Assembly (NCBI GenBank): GCA_017534025.1
Contig: JAFWDF010000090.1
Location: 1-7,632 of the forward strand
DNA: 7,632 nt
Direction of reading: 5' to 3'
DNA from: Bacillota bacterium
Lineage (GTDB): Bacteria > Bacillota > Clostridia > Peptostreptococcales > Anaerovoracaceae
Shown here one piece after another: positions 1 through 7,143 of this stretch. The notes under the pieces were generated by a model. It was not told where the DNA came from and made no database searches. It was given only the letters and a program-made list of their open reading frames with translations. The position numbers and the translations under genes are program-made. Position 1 is the stretch's first letter. Every line of letters begins with the position of its first letter.

Positions 1-194
1 ACAGGAAAAATATGGAAATCCAGAATAATGATTGGATGATCGGGGGATACGGATCCTGTTTCAGAAATGGCCCGGCGGGGAACCGCCGTGCAGCCGGCGT
101 GCCGCGGGAGGTGCGCCGGAACATTGGGACAGCAGGACATTAACACAGTCGGGTGTCCCAGTTAAAAAAGATTTTTACAGAAAGGACAGGAATA
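1..194. other. Gene-free leader before the pilin gene
   Basis: I see no supportable gene here. The first part is mixed in composition and the middle (about 70-120) is GC-rich. It contains a short perfect hairpin, CGGCGG at 73-78 and CCGCCG at 83-88 with a GGAA loop. No T-run follows it, so it is not a convincing terminator. One frame is open from the left edge to a TAA at 141-143, so the tail of an upstream gene cannot be excluded, but its translation resembles nothing I know. The stretch most likely holds the pilin 5' leader. I could not pick out a persuasive -35/-10 pair. Confidence 0.4.
180..186 (+). promoter_or_regulatory. Ribosome binding site deciding the pilin start
   Basis: GAAAGGA lies 8 bases before the ATG at 195. 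This supports ATG 195 over the in-frame GTG at 153, which has no comparable site and would add 14 residues ahead of a standard signal peptide. Confidence 0.65.
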
Positions 195-1787
195 ATGATA
201 CAAGCAATAAAAAGAAAACTGCCGGTCATTCTGGCCATGTGCGTGCTGTCGGTGCTTCTGGTGCCTTCCAGCTTTGCGATCTCAGGGGGCAGTACCATTA
301 CCGTAATCGGCACCAATGAGAACCATGAATATACAGCTTATCAGATTTTCACCGGGAACGCGGACAGCCATGAAACCACTCTGAGCAATATTCAGTGGGG
401 GGAAGGCGTGGATGCGGCAGGCCTGCTGAACGCGGCTGCGCAGGCAAGTGAAACAGCCGGCGGCCCGCTGAACGGAAAGTTTGACGGCGTGACAGAGGAA
501 ACCTCCGCGGCGGAGTTTGCTCTGCTGCTGCAGGACCTGACGAATGAGGAAGCCCGTGCTTTTGCCGGCCTGGCAGCGGATTATGTCACCGGAGACGGCT
601 ATTCCGGAAACTTCAGCAGCAGCAACTATATCATCCAGGTGCCTGGCCAGGGGTACTATATCGTGGTGGATTCACTGGCGGATGCCGGTGCGCAGGAAAT
701 GATTTCCGGATACATCGTACGGGTAGTTAAGAACAATACCGATGTGGAACCGAAGATCAGTGTTCCAACTATTGAAAAGAAGGTATATGACTCGGATTCG
801 GAAACCTGGACGAAAGGCGCGGACCACAGCATCGGAGAGGATATTCTTTTCAGAGTAACGGTTCAGCTGCCGGATAACTTCAAAGACTATGAGCAGTATA
901 CCTGTATCATCAGAGACCAGTTCTCCGACGGACTGACTTATGGAAGCATCCGGAGATGCTTCATGAAAGGAAAAGAAGCGGATGCGGAGGAGATCGGCAT
1001 TTCCGAAGAAAATTATTCCGCATCTGTCAATGCGGATAATCTGCTGACCATTGATATCGATGCCATTGCGGCGGGCGGAGATGACGGAAGCACGATCACG
1101 GTGGAATATCTTGCGCAGCTGAATGATGCGGCGGCAGCAGGAACGGCGGAAAACAACGCAGTTACCCTCACGTATTCCAACGATCCGACCAACAGCAGCA
1201 ACTCCACACTGACCAATGATACGCCGGATGATGTCGTGCATGTTTACACGTACAGACTGGACATTGCAAAGGAAATCAAAGGCACCGGCACGGCGCTGCC
1301 GGGAGCGGGATTCATTCTTTCCAGAGGGACCGGCGATGAAATGGAATATGCAGAGGTCACCAATGGAAAAATGACTGACTGGACCAATGATGAAAATGCG
1401 GCTACCGTTCTGTACAGCATTGCGGACGGCTCCATTACCCTGAACGGGCTGGGAGACGGAACATATCAGCTTACGGAAGTCGAAGCGCCGGACGGATACG
1501 ACCTGCTGGAACAGCCGGTTACCGTCGTGCTGGACGGCAAACAGAATGAAGACGGCCTGATGGATTCTCTGACCTGCAATGCCAGCGGACAGGGCCTGAA
1601 AGACGGCAGTGTGACCGTGGACATGGCGGCCGGCACAGCGGCAATGACCGTGGAAAATACAAAGGGTTCCCTGCTGCCTTCCACCGGCGGAACCGGGACC
1701 CTGCGTTACTTTGCAGGCGGCCTGCTTCTGATGGCGGCGGCAGGATCCGTACCGGCAATCAGAAGACGCAGAAGAATTGAAGGATAA
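195..1787 (+). CDS. LPXTG-anchored isopeptide-forming pilin (backbone-type fimbrial protein)
   Basis: A 530-residue surface protein, probably the main subunit of a sortase-assembled pilus. Residues 1-29 form a signal peptide (basic start, hydrophobic core, PSSFA end). An N-terminal domain with a YTAYQIF motif follows. VEPK at 184-187 resembles the pilin motif whose lysine (K187) is the usual acceptor for sortase linkage. Residues about 188-350 match the fimbrial D2 isopeptide domain, opening with PTIEKKV and ending with AVTLTYSND. Residues about 353-490 are a SpaA/Cna-B-like fold with lysine in LDIAKEIKG, the E-box YQLTEVEAPDGY (E428 the likely catalytic acid) and a terminal VENTK (N488 the likely bond partner). 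The C-terminus has LPSTG (494-498), a hydrophobic stretch and five arginines, a complete wall-sorting signal. The sortase gene overlaps its 3' end. Isopeptide residues are inferred from family patterns. Cysteines at 237 and 255 in the D2 domain are somewhat unusual for an exported pilin. Confidence 0.92.
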   Translation: MIQAIKRKLPVILAMCVLSVLLVPSSFAISGGSTITVIGTNENHEYTAYQIFTGNADSHETTLSNIQWGEGVDAAGLLNAAAQASETAGGPLNGKFDGVTEETSAAEFALLLQDLTNEEARAFAGLAADYVTGDGYSGNFSSSNYIIQVPGQGYYIVVDSLADAGAQEMISGYIVRVVKNNTDVEPKISVPTIEKKVYDSDSETWTKGADHSIGEDILFRVTVQLPDNFKDYEQYTCIIRDQFSDGLTYGSIRRCFMKGKEADAEEIGISEENYSASVNADNLLTIDIDAIAAGGDDGSTITVEYLAQLNDAAAAGTAENNAVTLTYSNDPTNSSNSTLTNDTPDDVVHVYTYRLDIAKEIKGTGTALPGAGFILSRGTGDEMEYAEVTNGKMTDWTNDENAATVLYSIADGSITLNGLGDGTYQLTEVEAPDGYDLLEQPVTVVLDGKQNEDGLMDSLTCNASGQGLKDGSVTVDMAAGTAAMTVENTKGSLLPSTGGTGTLRYFAGGLLLMAAAGSVPAIRRRRRIEG

Positions 1788-2601
1788 ACTCGTTCCGGGC
1801 ATGACGGCGGCGGTCTTTTTCCTGGGGCTCTGTATGGTGCTGTATCCGCCGGTCAGTGATTTCGTCTGCGGCAGTCTGCAGGCGAGGCGGATTTCTTCCT
1901 ACACCCAGACAGTGGAACAGTGCAGTGCGGAAGAACATGCGCGTATGCTGTCCGAGGCGGAACAGTTCAACGAAGAGCTGCGGGCACAGCCGTTTTCCAT
2001 GGAACTGAGTCCGGAACAGACGGAACGGTATAAATCCCAGCTCGACCCGGTGGGAAACGGCGTCATGGGATATATACAAATTCCTGCAATCCGGATTTCC
2101 CTGCCGGTTTATCACGGCATCGGCGACAGCGCGCTGGGAGCCGGAGCCGGGCATGTGCCCGGTTCCTCCCTGCCGGTGGGCGGCAGCGGGACGCATTGCC
2201 TGATTGCGGGGCATACCGGTCTGTCTTCTTCGCAGTTATTCACGAATCTGGACCGGCTGAAGGAAGGAGATGCATTCTCTGTCACGGTGCTGGAGCGGAA
2301 ACTGTACTACTGCGTATGTGATGTGCGTGTGGTGACACCGGAGGAAACACACTCTCTCCGCCCGGTTGAGGGGGAGGATCTCTGCACGCTGATCACCTGC
2401 ACACCGTACGGGGTGAATTCGCATCGCCTTCTGGTGACGGGCAGGCGGTATACACCGGCTGCCGGGCAGGAAGCGGCGGAAAGATGCGTCCTGAATCCGT
2501 ACCGGATTGCGGCGGCCTGTGTTTCTGTGATACTGATCATGCTTTTCCTCGGTATTTTGGCCGGCCGGGAAAAGCGGACAATGCAGGATCGGAATAACTG
2601 A
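1777..2601 (+). CDS. Class C (pilus-polymerising) sortase
   Basis: A 274-residue membrane-bound transpeptidase that would cleave the pilin at LPSTG and join it to a lysine of the next subunit. It has an N-terminal membrane segment (about residues 8-26), a sortase fold with GVMGYIQIPAIRISLPVYHG (95-114), catalytic His146 in AGHTG, catalytic Cys208 in TLITC, Arg217 in NSHRLLV, and a C-terminal membrane helix (about 245-263). Two membrane segments and TLITCTPYGVNSHR are typical of class C. The lid region reads AQPF (70-73), where many class C enzymes have Asp-Pro-Phe/Trp, so the lid aspartate appears to be glutamine. The TTG start at 1777 overlaps the pilin by 11 bases, suggesting coupled translation, and keeps Lys2 and Lys4 ahead of the membrane segment. 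ATG at 1801 is the alternative, but its only upstream GAAGGA is 16 bases away. The specific role in polymerising the adjacent pilin is inferred from context. Confidence 0.9.
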   Translation: MKDKLVPGMTAAVFFLGLCMVLYPPVSDFVCGSLQARRISSYTQTVEQCSAEEHARMLSEAEQFNEELRAQPFSMELSPEQTERYKSQLDPVGNGVMGYIQIPAIRISLPVYHGIGDSALGAGAGHVPGSSLPVGGSGTHCLIAGHTGLSSSQLFTNLDRLKEGDAFSVTVLERKLYYCVCDVRVVTPEETHSLRPVEGEDLCTLITCTPYGVNSHRLLVTGRRYTPAAGQEAAERCVLNPYRIAAACVSVILIMLFLGILAGREKRTMQDRNN

Positions 2602-2605
2602 ATAA

Positions 2606-2650
2606 AACGGGCGGCTCTGCCGGGAAGATTCCGGCAGAGCTGCTTTGTCG
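2606..2650 (+). terminator. Intrinsic terminator after the pilin-sortase pair
   Basis: Arms 2611-2623 and 2631-2643 form a 13-bp stem (one G-U pair) around a GAAGATT loop, with an A-run before it and a short, interrupted T-tract (TTTG, then TGCTTG) after it. It starts 10 bases past the sortase stop. The stem is strong and the U-tract weak, so termination may be incomplete. Confidence 0.7.
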
Positions 2651-2653
2651 TGC

Positions 2654-2682
2654 TTGAAATTCAACAGTCAATAATGTAAAAT
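2654..2682 (+). promoter_or_regulatory. Candidate sigma-A promoter for the carboxypeptidase-guaB-guaA unit
   Basis: TTGAAA (2654-2659) and TAAAAT (2677-2682) are separated by exactly 17 bases, each one base off the consensus hexamer. It lies just after the preceding terminator and would give a leader of roughly 135 bases. A perfect TATAAT at 2737-2742 has only a poor -35 (near TTCTGT), and TTGTTT (2699-2704) with TAAGAT (2722-2727) is a weaker 17-spaced alternative. I see no guanine riboswitch core and no PurR-type CCGAAC box in 2602-2826. The leader turns GC-rich from about 2748 and could fold weakly (CAGG 2785-2788 with CCTG 2801-2804, GGTG 2776-2779 with CACC 2807-2810). Confidence 0.5.
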
Positions 2683-3114
2683 ATCTTATTAACAGCGCTT
2701 GTTTTAAGGCAAATTCTGTGGTAAGATACCTAACATTATAATCATTTTTCGGGCGGCAGCGGAAAATCGGGCCGCGGTGTCCGGCAGGGGAACGGGGCAG
2801 CCTGTTCACCGGGGAGAAAGGAAATTATGAGAAGAGCGGAAAGAGCACGGCGGCAGCGGCTGATGCTGCTCAGGATTCTGATTGCGGTCCTGGTTATCCT
2901 GGTCCTGGTTCTGGGAATCCGGAGCTGTTTTTCAAATAAGGGTGAGGAAAAAGATGCCGGCCAGGCGCCGGTGGAGGAGACGGAAAATACGCCGTCCAGA
3001 AGTGAAGCCGATCAAGCGCAGCTGGATCAGGATATTGCAGACGGTTATCTGATACTGGTCAATAAGTCGAATTTCCTTCCGGAGAATTATATACCGGAGG
3101 ATCTGGAAGGGCTG

Positions 3115-3117
3115 TAG
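3115..3117 (+). other. In-frame amber codon inside the carboxypeptidase frame
   Basis: TAG in the context CTG TAG TAT TAT, codon 97 of the frame opened at 2827. No frameshift is needed to rejoin the halves. The four complete recognised genes in the window stop with TAA (pilin, guaB, guaA) or TGA (sortase), and the interrupted frame itself ends in TAA, so there is no sign that TAG is an ordinary stop here, though the sample is far too small to argue for recoding. Confidence 0.9.
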
Positions 3118-3634
3118 TATTATGCGGCGGATCGTTCCGCGGATGCCCGCTTCCTGAGGAAAACGGCGGCGGATCATTTCCATGAGATGTGTGAAGCGGC
3201 TTCGGCTGAAGGCATCGATATCGTCAGCACCACAGCGTACCGGTCCTATGCATTCCAGAAGGATCTGTATGAGTATTATGTATCCACCAAGGGGCAGGAG
3301 GAAGCGGACAAAGTCAGCGCGAAGCCGGGTTCCAGCGAACATCAGACCGGACTGTGCGCCGATCTGTCCACCTCTGAGATAGATTATGTTAATGGCTCGG
3401 CATTCGGGGACACTGCAGCCGGCCGCTGGGTTGCGGAACACTGCCACGAGTATGGCTTTATTGTCCGGTATCCAGACGGCCTCGAAGGCATTACCGGCTA
3501 TACCTATGAACCGTGGCACGTCCGTTATGTCGGAACGGTAGCCGCCGGTGAAATACACAATGAAAATATTACTCTTGAAGAGTATATTGAAGAAAATAAT
3601 ATTCAAAATGTCGATATTGTTGAACCACAGTCAG

Positions 3635-3641
3635 AAGGAGG
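3635..3641 (+). promoter_or_regulatory. guaB ribosome binding site inside the carboxypeptidase 3' end
   Basis: AAGGAGG lies 6 bases before the guaB ATG at 3648 and is itself coding sequence for the last residues of the upstream frame. With the TAATG stop-start overlap, this implies guaB translation was evolved to follow the carboxypeptidase, but the strong site should also let guaB start independently when upstream translation ends at the amber codon. Confidence 0.75.
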
Positions 3642-3647
3642 AGAATA

Positions 3648-5159
3648 ATGGCAAAATACTATACCGATCTTTCGCATACTTTCAGTGAATATCTCCTGGT
3701 GCCCGGGTATTCTTCCGCAGAATGCATTCCGAGCAATGTCAGTCTGAAAACTCCGCTGGTAAAATACAGAAAAGGCGTGGAAGAACCGAAGATTATGATG
3801 AATATTCCGATGGTTTCCGCGATCATGCAGTCTGTATCCGGCGAGAAAATGGGCGTGGCCCTGGCCAAGGAAGGCGGCGTAGCCTTTATTTACGGCTCCC
3901 AGACCATTGAGGATGAGGCCGATATGGTCCGCGCGGTCAAGAGTACGAAAGCGGGATTTGTAAAGAGCGATTCCAATCTGACTCCGGATGCGACGCTCCA
4001 GGATGTACTGGATCTGAAGGCCAGAACCGGACACGGCACGATTGCCGTAACGGAAGACGGTACGCCGGAAGGAAAGGTTCTGGGGATCATTACCAGCAGA
4101 GATTATCGTATTTCCAGAATGGAACGCACCGAGAAAGTGGCCAATTTCATGACGCCGTTTGAAAAGCTGGTCTGGGCGGAAGAAGGCGTGACACTCTCGG
4201 AAGCGAATGATATCATCTGGGACAACAAGCTGAATGCGCTGCCGATCATCGATAAGAATCAGCGGCTGGTGGCCTTTGTGTTCCGGAAGGATTATGATGC
4301 ACATAAGATTAAGCCGGATGAACTGCTGGATGCGCACAAGCGTTTCATTGTAGGCGCCGGTATCAATACCAGAGATTACGAGGAACGTGTACCGGCTCTG
4401 CTGGATGCCGGCGTAGACGTGCTTTGCGTGGATTCCTCGGAAGGGTTCTCGGAATTCCAGAGCAGAACGATCCGTTATGTCAAGGACAATTTCGGTGAGG
4501 ATGTACTGATCGGCGGCGGCAATGTCGTGGACAGGGAAGGATTCCGCTTCCTGGCGGAAGCCGGCGCGGATTTCATCAAGATCGGCATCGGCGGCGGTTC
4601 CATCTGCATCACCAGAGAAACCAAGGGCATCGGCCGCGGACAGGCTACGGCCGTGCAGGAAGTTGCCGCAGCCAGAGACGAATATTTTGAAGAGACCGGC
4701 ATTTACATTCCGATCTGTTCCGACGGCGGCATTGTGTATGATTATCACATTACGCTGGCGCTGGCCATGGGTGCGGATTTCGTGATGCTGGGACGGTATT
4801 TTGCCCGCTTCGACGAATCCCCGAATCCGGTAGTAACCATCAACGGCCAGTATGTCAAGGAATACTGGGGAGAAGGTTCTGCCCGTGCCCGCAACTGGCA
4901 GCGGTATGACGACGGCGAAGGCAGCAAACTGAAGTTTGAGGAAGGCGTGGATTCCTATGTTCCGTATGCAGGTTCCCTCAGCAGCAACGTGCAGCTGACG
5001 CTGTCCAAGGTCAAGGCGACGATGTGCAACTGCGGCGCTCTTTCCATTCCGGAACTGCAGGAGAAAGCACGGCTGACGCTGGTTTCCGCCACCAGTATTG
5101 TAGAAGGTGGTGCACACGACGTTATTCTCAGAGATTCCAACCGTACCTCGCTGGGGTAA
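3648..5159 (+). CDS. guaB: IMP dehydrogenase
   Basis: A 503-residue cytoplasmic enzyme that oxidises IMP to XMP with NAD+, the committed step to guanine nucleotides. The (beta/alpha)8 barrel is split by a pair of CBS domains at about 111-219 (the second begins near NFMTP, 167-170). Catalytic Cys320 is in GGGSICITRE, the NAD-side motif is VDSSEGFS (261-268), and the IMP-binding SDGGI is at 358-362. The flap reads KEYWGEGSARARNWQRY (404-420), with Arg419-Tyr420 a likely match to the Arg-Tyr pair of the family. The active-site loop ends GIGRGQATA instead of the usual bacterial GVGxPQ form, which recalls the eukaryotic GRPQATA loop and marks a divergent IMPDH lineage. CBS domains and guaA next door argue against GMP reductase. 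The start overlaps the carboxypeptidase stop by one base. Confidence 0.94.
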   Translation: MAKYYTDLSHTFSEYLLVPGYSSAECIPSNVSLKTPLVKYRKGVEEPKIMMNIPMVSAIMQSVSGEKMGVALAKEGGVAFIYGSQTIEDEADMVRAVKSTKAGFVKSDSNLTPDATLQDVLDLKARTGHGTIAVTEDGTPEGKVLGIITSRDYRISRMERTEKVANFMTPFEKLVWAEEGVTLSEANDIIWDNKLNALPIIDKNQRLVAFVFRKDYDAHKIKPDELLDAHKRFIVGAGINTRDYEERVPALLDAGVDVLCVDSSEGFSEFQSRTIRYVKDNFGEDVLIGGGNVVDREGFRFLAEAGADFIKIGIGGGSICITRETKGIGRGQATAVQEVAAARDEYFEETGIYIPICSDGGIVYDYHITLALAMGADFVMLGRYFARFDESPNPVVTINGQYVKEYWGEGSARARNWQRYDDGEGSKLKFEEGVDSYVPYAGSLSSNVQLTLSKVKATMCNCGALSIPELQEKARLTLVSATSIVEGGAHDVILRDSNRTSLG

Positions 5160-5165
5160 GGAGGT
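5158..5165 (+). promoter_or_regulatory. guaA ribosome binding site overlapping the guaB stop
   Basis: AAGGAGGT begins within the guaB TAA (5157-5159) and lies 6 bases before the guaA ATG at 5172. It fixes the start and shows tight operon coupling. Confidence 0.8.
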
Positions 5166-5171
5166 ACTTTC

Positions 5172-6713
5172 ATGAAGCATGAATCCATTCTGGTAGTTGA
5201 TTTCGGCGGGCAGTACAATCAGCTGATCGCCCGGCGTGTCCGGGATCTGCATGTGTTTGCAGAGGTGGTTCCGTACACGGAAGCGCTGCAGGCCATACAG
5301 GAGAAGGAACCCCGCGGGCTGATTTTTACCGGCGGTCCGAACAGCGTATCTGATTCTGCGTCTCCGCATGCGGATTCGGCTCTGTTTGAAACGGGCCTGC
5401 CGGTGCTTGGCATCTGCTACGGCGCACAGCTGATGGCATACCAGCTGGGAGGGACCGTGGAGACGGCACCGGTCAGCGAATACGGCCGCACCGTGGTCCG
5501 CAGAAAAGCGGATTCTGTTCTGCTGAACGGCATTACAGATGAAACGGTGACCTGGATGAGCCATACGGACTATATCAGCCGGGTGCCGGAAGGCTTTGCT
5601 GTATTGGCGGAAACGGATCACTGCCCGGTGGCCGCGATGGGCAATGACGCAAAGCGTTTCTACGCTGTGCAGTTCCATCCGGAGGTGACACATTCCGAAC
5701 AGGGGCAGGTGATTCTGTCCAACTTCGTATTCGAGGTATGCGGCTGTGCCGGCGACTGGAAGATGGATTCTTTTATTGAAGATACGATTGCCGCAATCCG
5801 GGCAAAGGTGGGGAGCGGCAAGGCGCTCTGTGCCCTGTCCGGCGGCGTGGACTCCTCGGTGGCTTCGGTGCTGATGTCGAAAGCCATCGGAAAGCAGCTC
5901 ACCTGTGTTTTTGTAGACCAGGGCCTGCTGCGGAAGGATGAAGGCGATCAGGTGGAAGCGGTATTCGGACCGGACGGCCCGTATGATCTGAATTTCATCC
6001 GGATCAACGCGCAGCAGCAGTTTTACGGAAAGCTGAAAGGGGTTACCGAGCCGGAGGAGAAGAGGACGATCATCGGAGAGGAATTCATCCGGGTCTTTGA
6101 AGCGGAAGCGAAGAAGATCGGCGCTGTGGATTTCCTGGTGCAGGGGACCATTTATCCCGATGTGATCGAATCCGGACTGGGCGATTCGGCAGTGATCAAG
6201 TCCCACCACAATGTGGGAGGCCTGCCGGACCACGTGGATTTCAAAGAAATCATTGAACCTCTCCGCATGCTCTTCAAGGATGAAGTCCGGGAGGTCGGGC
6301 GGAAACTCGGCATGCCGGATTATCTGGTAGACCGGCAGCCTTTCCCGGGACCGGGTCTGGGAATCCGCATTATCGGTGAAGTGACGGAAGATAAGATCCG
6401 CATCGTGCAGGAAGCAGACGCCATTTTCCGGGAAGAAGCGGCGAACGCCGGGCTGGATAAGGTATTCGGACAGTATTTCGCGGCGCTGACCAACATGCGG
6501 TCCGTCGGCGTGATGGGGGATTTCCGCACATACGATTACGCGGTGGTTCTCCGGGCGGTACTGACGTCAGATTTCATGACTGCGGAAGCTGCCGCGATCC
6601 CGTGGGAGATCCTCGGCAAGGTGACCAGCCGGATCATTAACGAAGTCAGAGGTGTAAACCGGGTGCTCTATGACTGCACGAGCAAACCGCCGGGAACCAT
6701 AGAATTCGAATAA
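5172..6713 (+). CDS. guaA: GMP synthase (glutamine-hydrolysing)
   Basis: A 513-residue two-domain amidotransferase converting XMP, ATP and glutamine to GMP, directly after guaB in the same pathway. The N-terminal class I glutaminase domain (about 1-190) begins ILVVDFGGQYNQLIARRVR and carries the triad Cys82 (GICYGAQ), His169 and Glu171 (QFHPEVTHSEQG). The ATP pyrophosphatase domain (about 198-395) has the P-loop SGGVDSS at 223-229 and QGTIYPDVIESG (324-335). The C-terminal dimerisation domain contains RQPFPGPGLGIRI (388-400) and ends TSKPPGTIEFE, the usual GuaA terminus. Length is normal for the family and all catalytic elements are present. The 12-base gap from guaB and the terminators behind it place it last in the operon. 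Confidence 0.97.
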   Translation: MKHESILVVDFGGQYNQLIARRVRDLHVFAEVVPYTEALQAIQEKEPRGLIFTGGPNSVSDSASPHADSALFETGLPVLGICYGAQLMAYQLGGTVETAPVSEYGRTVVRRKADSVLLNGITDETVTWMSHTDYISRVPEGFAVLAETDHCPVAAMGNDAKRFYAVQFHPEVTHSEQGQVILSNFVFEVCGCAGDWKMDSFIEDTIAAIRAKVGSGKALCALSGGVDSSVASVLMSKAIGKQLTCVFVDQGLLRKDEGDQVEAVFGPDGPYDLNFIRINAQQQFYGKLKGVTEPEEKRTIIGEEFIRVFEAEAKKIGAVDFLVQGTIYPDVIESGLGDSAVIKSHHNVGGLPDHVDFKEIIEPLRMLFKDEVREVGRKLGMPDYLVDRQPFPGPGLGIRIIGEVTEDKIRIVQEADAIFREEAANAGLDKVFGQYFAALTNMRSVGVMGDFRTYDYAVVLRAVLTSDFMTAEAAAIPWEILGKVTSRIINEVRGVNRVLYDCTSKPPGTIEFE

Positions 6714-6756
6714 AAAACCGGTCCGTAAAAACCGGTAAAAAGGCGGTTTTCTGCCG
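6714..6756 (+). terminator. First hairpin after guaA, with a repeated AAAACCGGT
   Basis: AAAACCG (6728-6734) pairs with CGGTTTT (6744-6750) around a 9-base loop, directly past the guaA stop. The 9-mer AAAACCGGT occurs twice in tandem (6714-6722 and 6728-6736), so the first copy can compete for the same 3' arm, and ACCGGT can pair with ACCGGT. Four T's close the stem, but no longer tract follows, so this is a weak or auxiliary terminator. Confidence 0.5.
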
Positions 6757-6790
6757 CAAAGCAACAATTTGATAATTATCAGACTATTTT

Positions 6791-6840
6791 AAGGTCCTGC
6801 TGCGCTGATGAAAATCGGCACAGCGGGATCTTTTTTGTTT
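6791..6840 (+). terminator. Main intrinsic terminator of the guaB-guaA unit
   Basis: An almost continuous hairpin runs from 6791 to about 6832: GGTCCTGCTGCGC pairs with GCACAGCGGGATC (one mismatch, two G-U pairs), then the inner CTGAT pairs with ATCGG around a GAAA tetraloop. TTTTTTGTTTT follows at once. This is a textbook Rho-independent terminator about 80 bases past guaA. Confidence 0.88.
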
Positions 6841-7143
6841 TCTTACCGGAAGGCTGCCGGAAATAATCCGGAAAATTACTGGATTATCAGGCACAGTGCA
6901 AGCATGAATATCTTAAAAACGGAGCTGTCAGATTTTGTTAAAAAAATGACTATAAAGTATGCGTACATATAGTATACAAAACGATTATAAATAAGCTAAG
7001 TTTAACAATGAAGGGCTTTCTTGATAATTGCCGGAATATTTATGGTAAAAAGATGAAAAAACATGAATAGTTTCGATTTTCTGAGTTAAAATTATCTATA
7101 ACTAACCGCAGATTATGTATTACAATGAATATGGAGTCTGAAT

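Larger units (their letters stand above)
2827..3648 (+). pseudogene. VanY-family D-alanyl-D-alanine carboxypeptidase (peptidase M15B), interrupted by in-frame TAG
   Basis: One reading frame of 273 codons with a single TAG at codon 97. Codons 1-96 encode a basic start, one membrane segment (about 13-31), a charged linker, and LVNKSNFLPENYIPEDL, the motif that normally precedes this catalytic domain. After the stop the same frame continues with YYAADRSADARFL and the full M15B core: YRSY (Arg139), SSEHQTGLCAD with zinc ligands His172 and Asp179, FGDT, and YEPWHVRYVG with catalytic Glu228 and zinc ligand His231. The family removes the terminal D-Ala of peptidoglycan stem peptides outside the membrane. 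AGAAAGG precedes the ATG. An internal ATG at 3187 could start a 153-residue catalytic piece, but it lacks a clear ribosome binding site and a membrane anchor. The simplest reading is a recent nonsense mutation (CAG to TAG is one step); sequencing error or UAG readthrough remain possible. The stop TAA shares a base with the guaB ATG. Confidence 0.85.

Noticed and set aside
153..194. A GTG start giving a 14-residue longer pilin
   Set aside because: ATG 195 has a good GAAAGGA at proper distance and yields a normal signal peptide; the extra residues add nothing typical of the family.
32..319. A 95-codon plus-strand frame before and into the pilin gene
   Set aside because: It overlaps the pilin signal peptide region in another frame, has no ribosome binding site and reads as low-complexity basic sequence.
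672..1802. A 376-codon minus-strand frame opposite the pilin gene
   Set aside because: Same shadow effect; no domain, no signal, and it lies within a well-supported pilin.
2602..2826. A guanine riboswitch or PurR box ahead of the guaB-guaA unit
   Set aside because: I searched for the purine riboswitch core and a CCGAAC-type box and saw neither; the GC-rich part of the leader folds only weakly.
3603..6233. An 876-codon open frame on the minus strand across guaB and guaA
   Set aside because: It is antisense to two clear housekeeping genes, its translation is rich in His, Arg and Ile without any recognisable domain, and long antisense frames are expected from the codon bias of these genes.
6904..6972. 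A 22-codon open frame beginning MNILKTEL
   Set aside because: No ribosome binding site and AT-rich context; chance frames of this size are common.
6951..6976. Short AT palindromes (TATG/CATA, GTATAC) as a regulator site
   Set aside because: Repeats are only 4-6 bases and expected in such AT-rich sequence.
7008..7070. A 20-codon open frame beginning MKGFLDN
   Set aside because: No convincing ribosome binding site and no feature beyond a basic tail.
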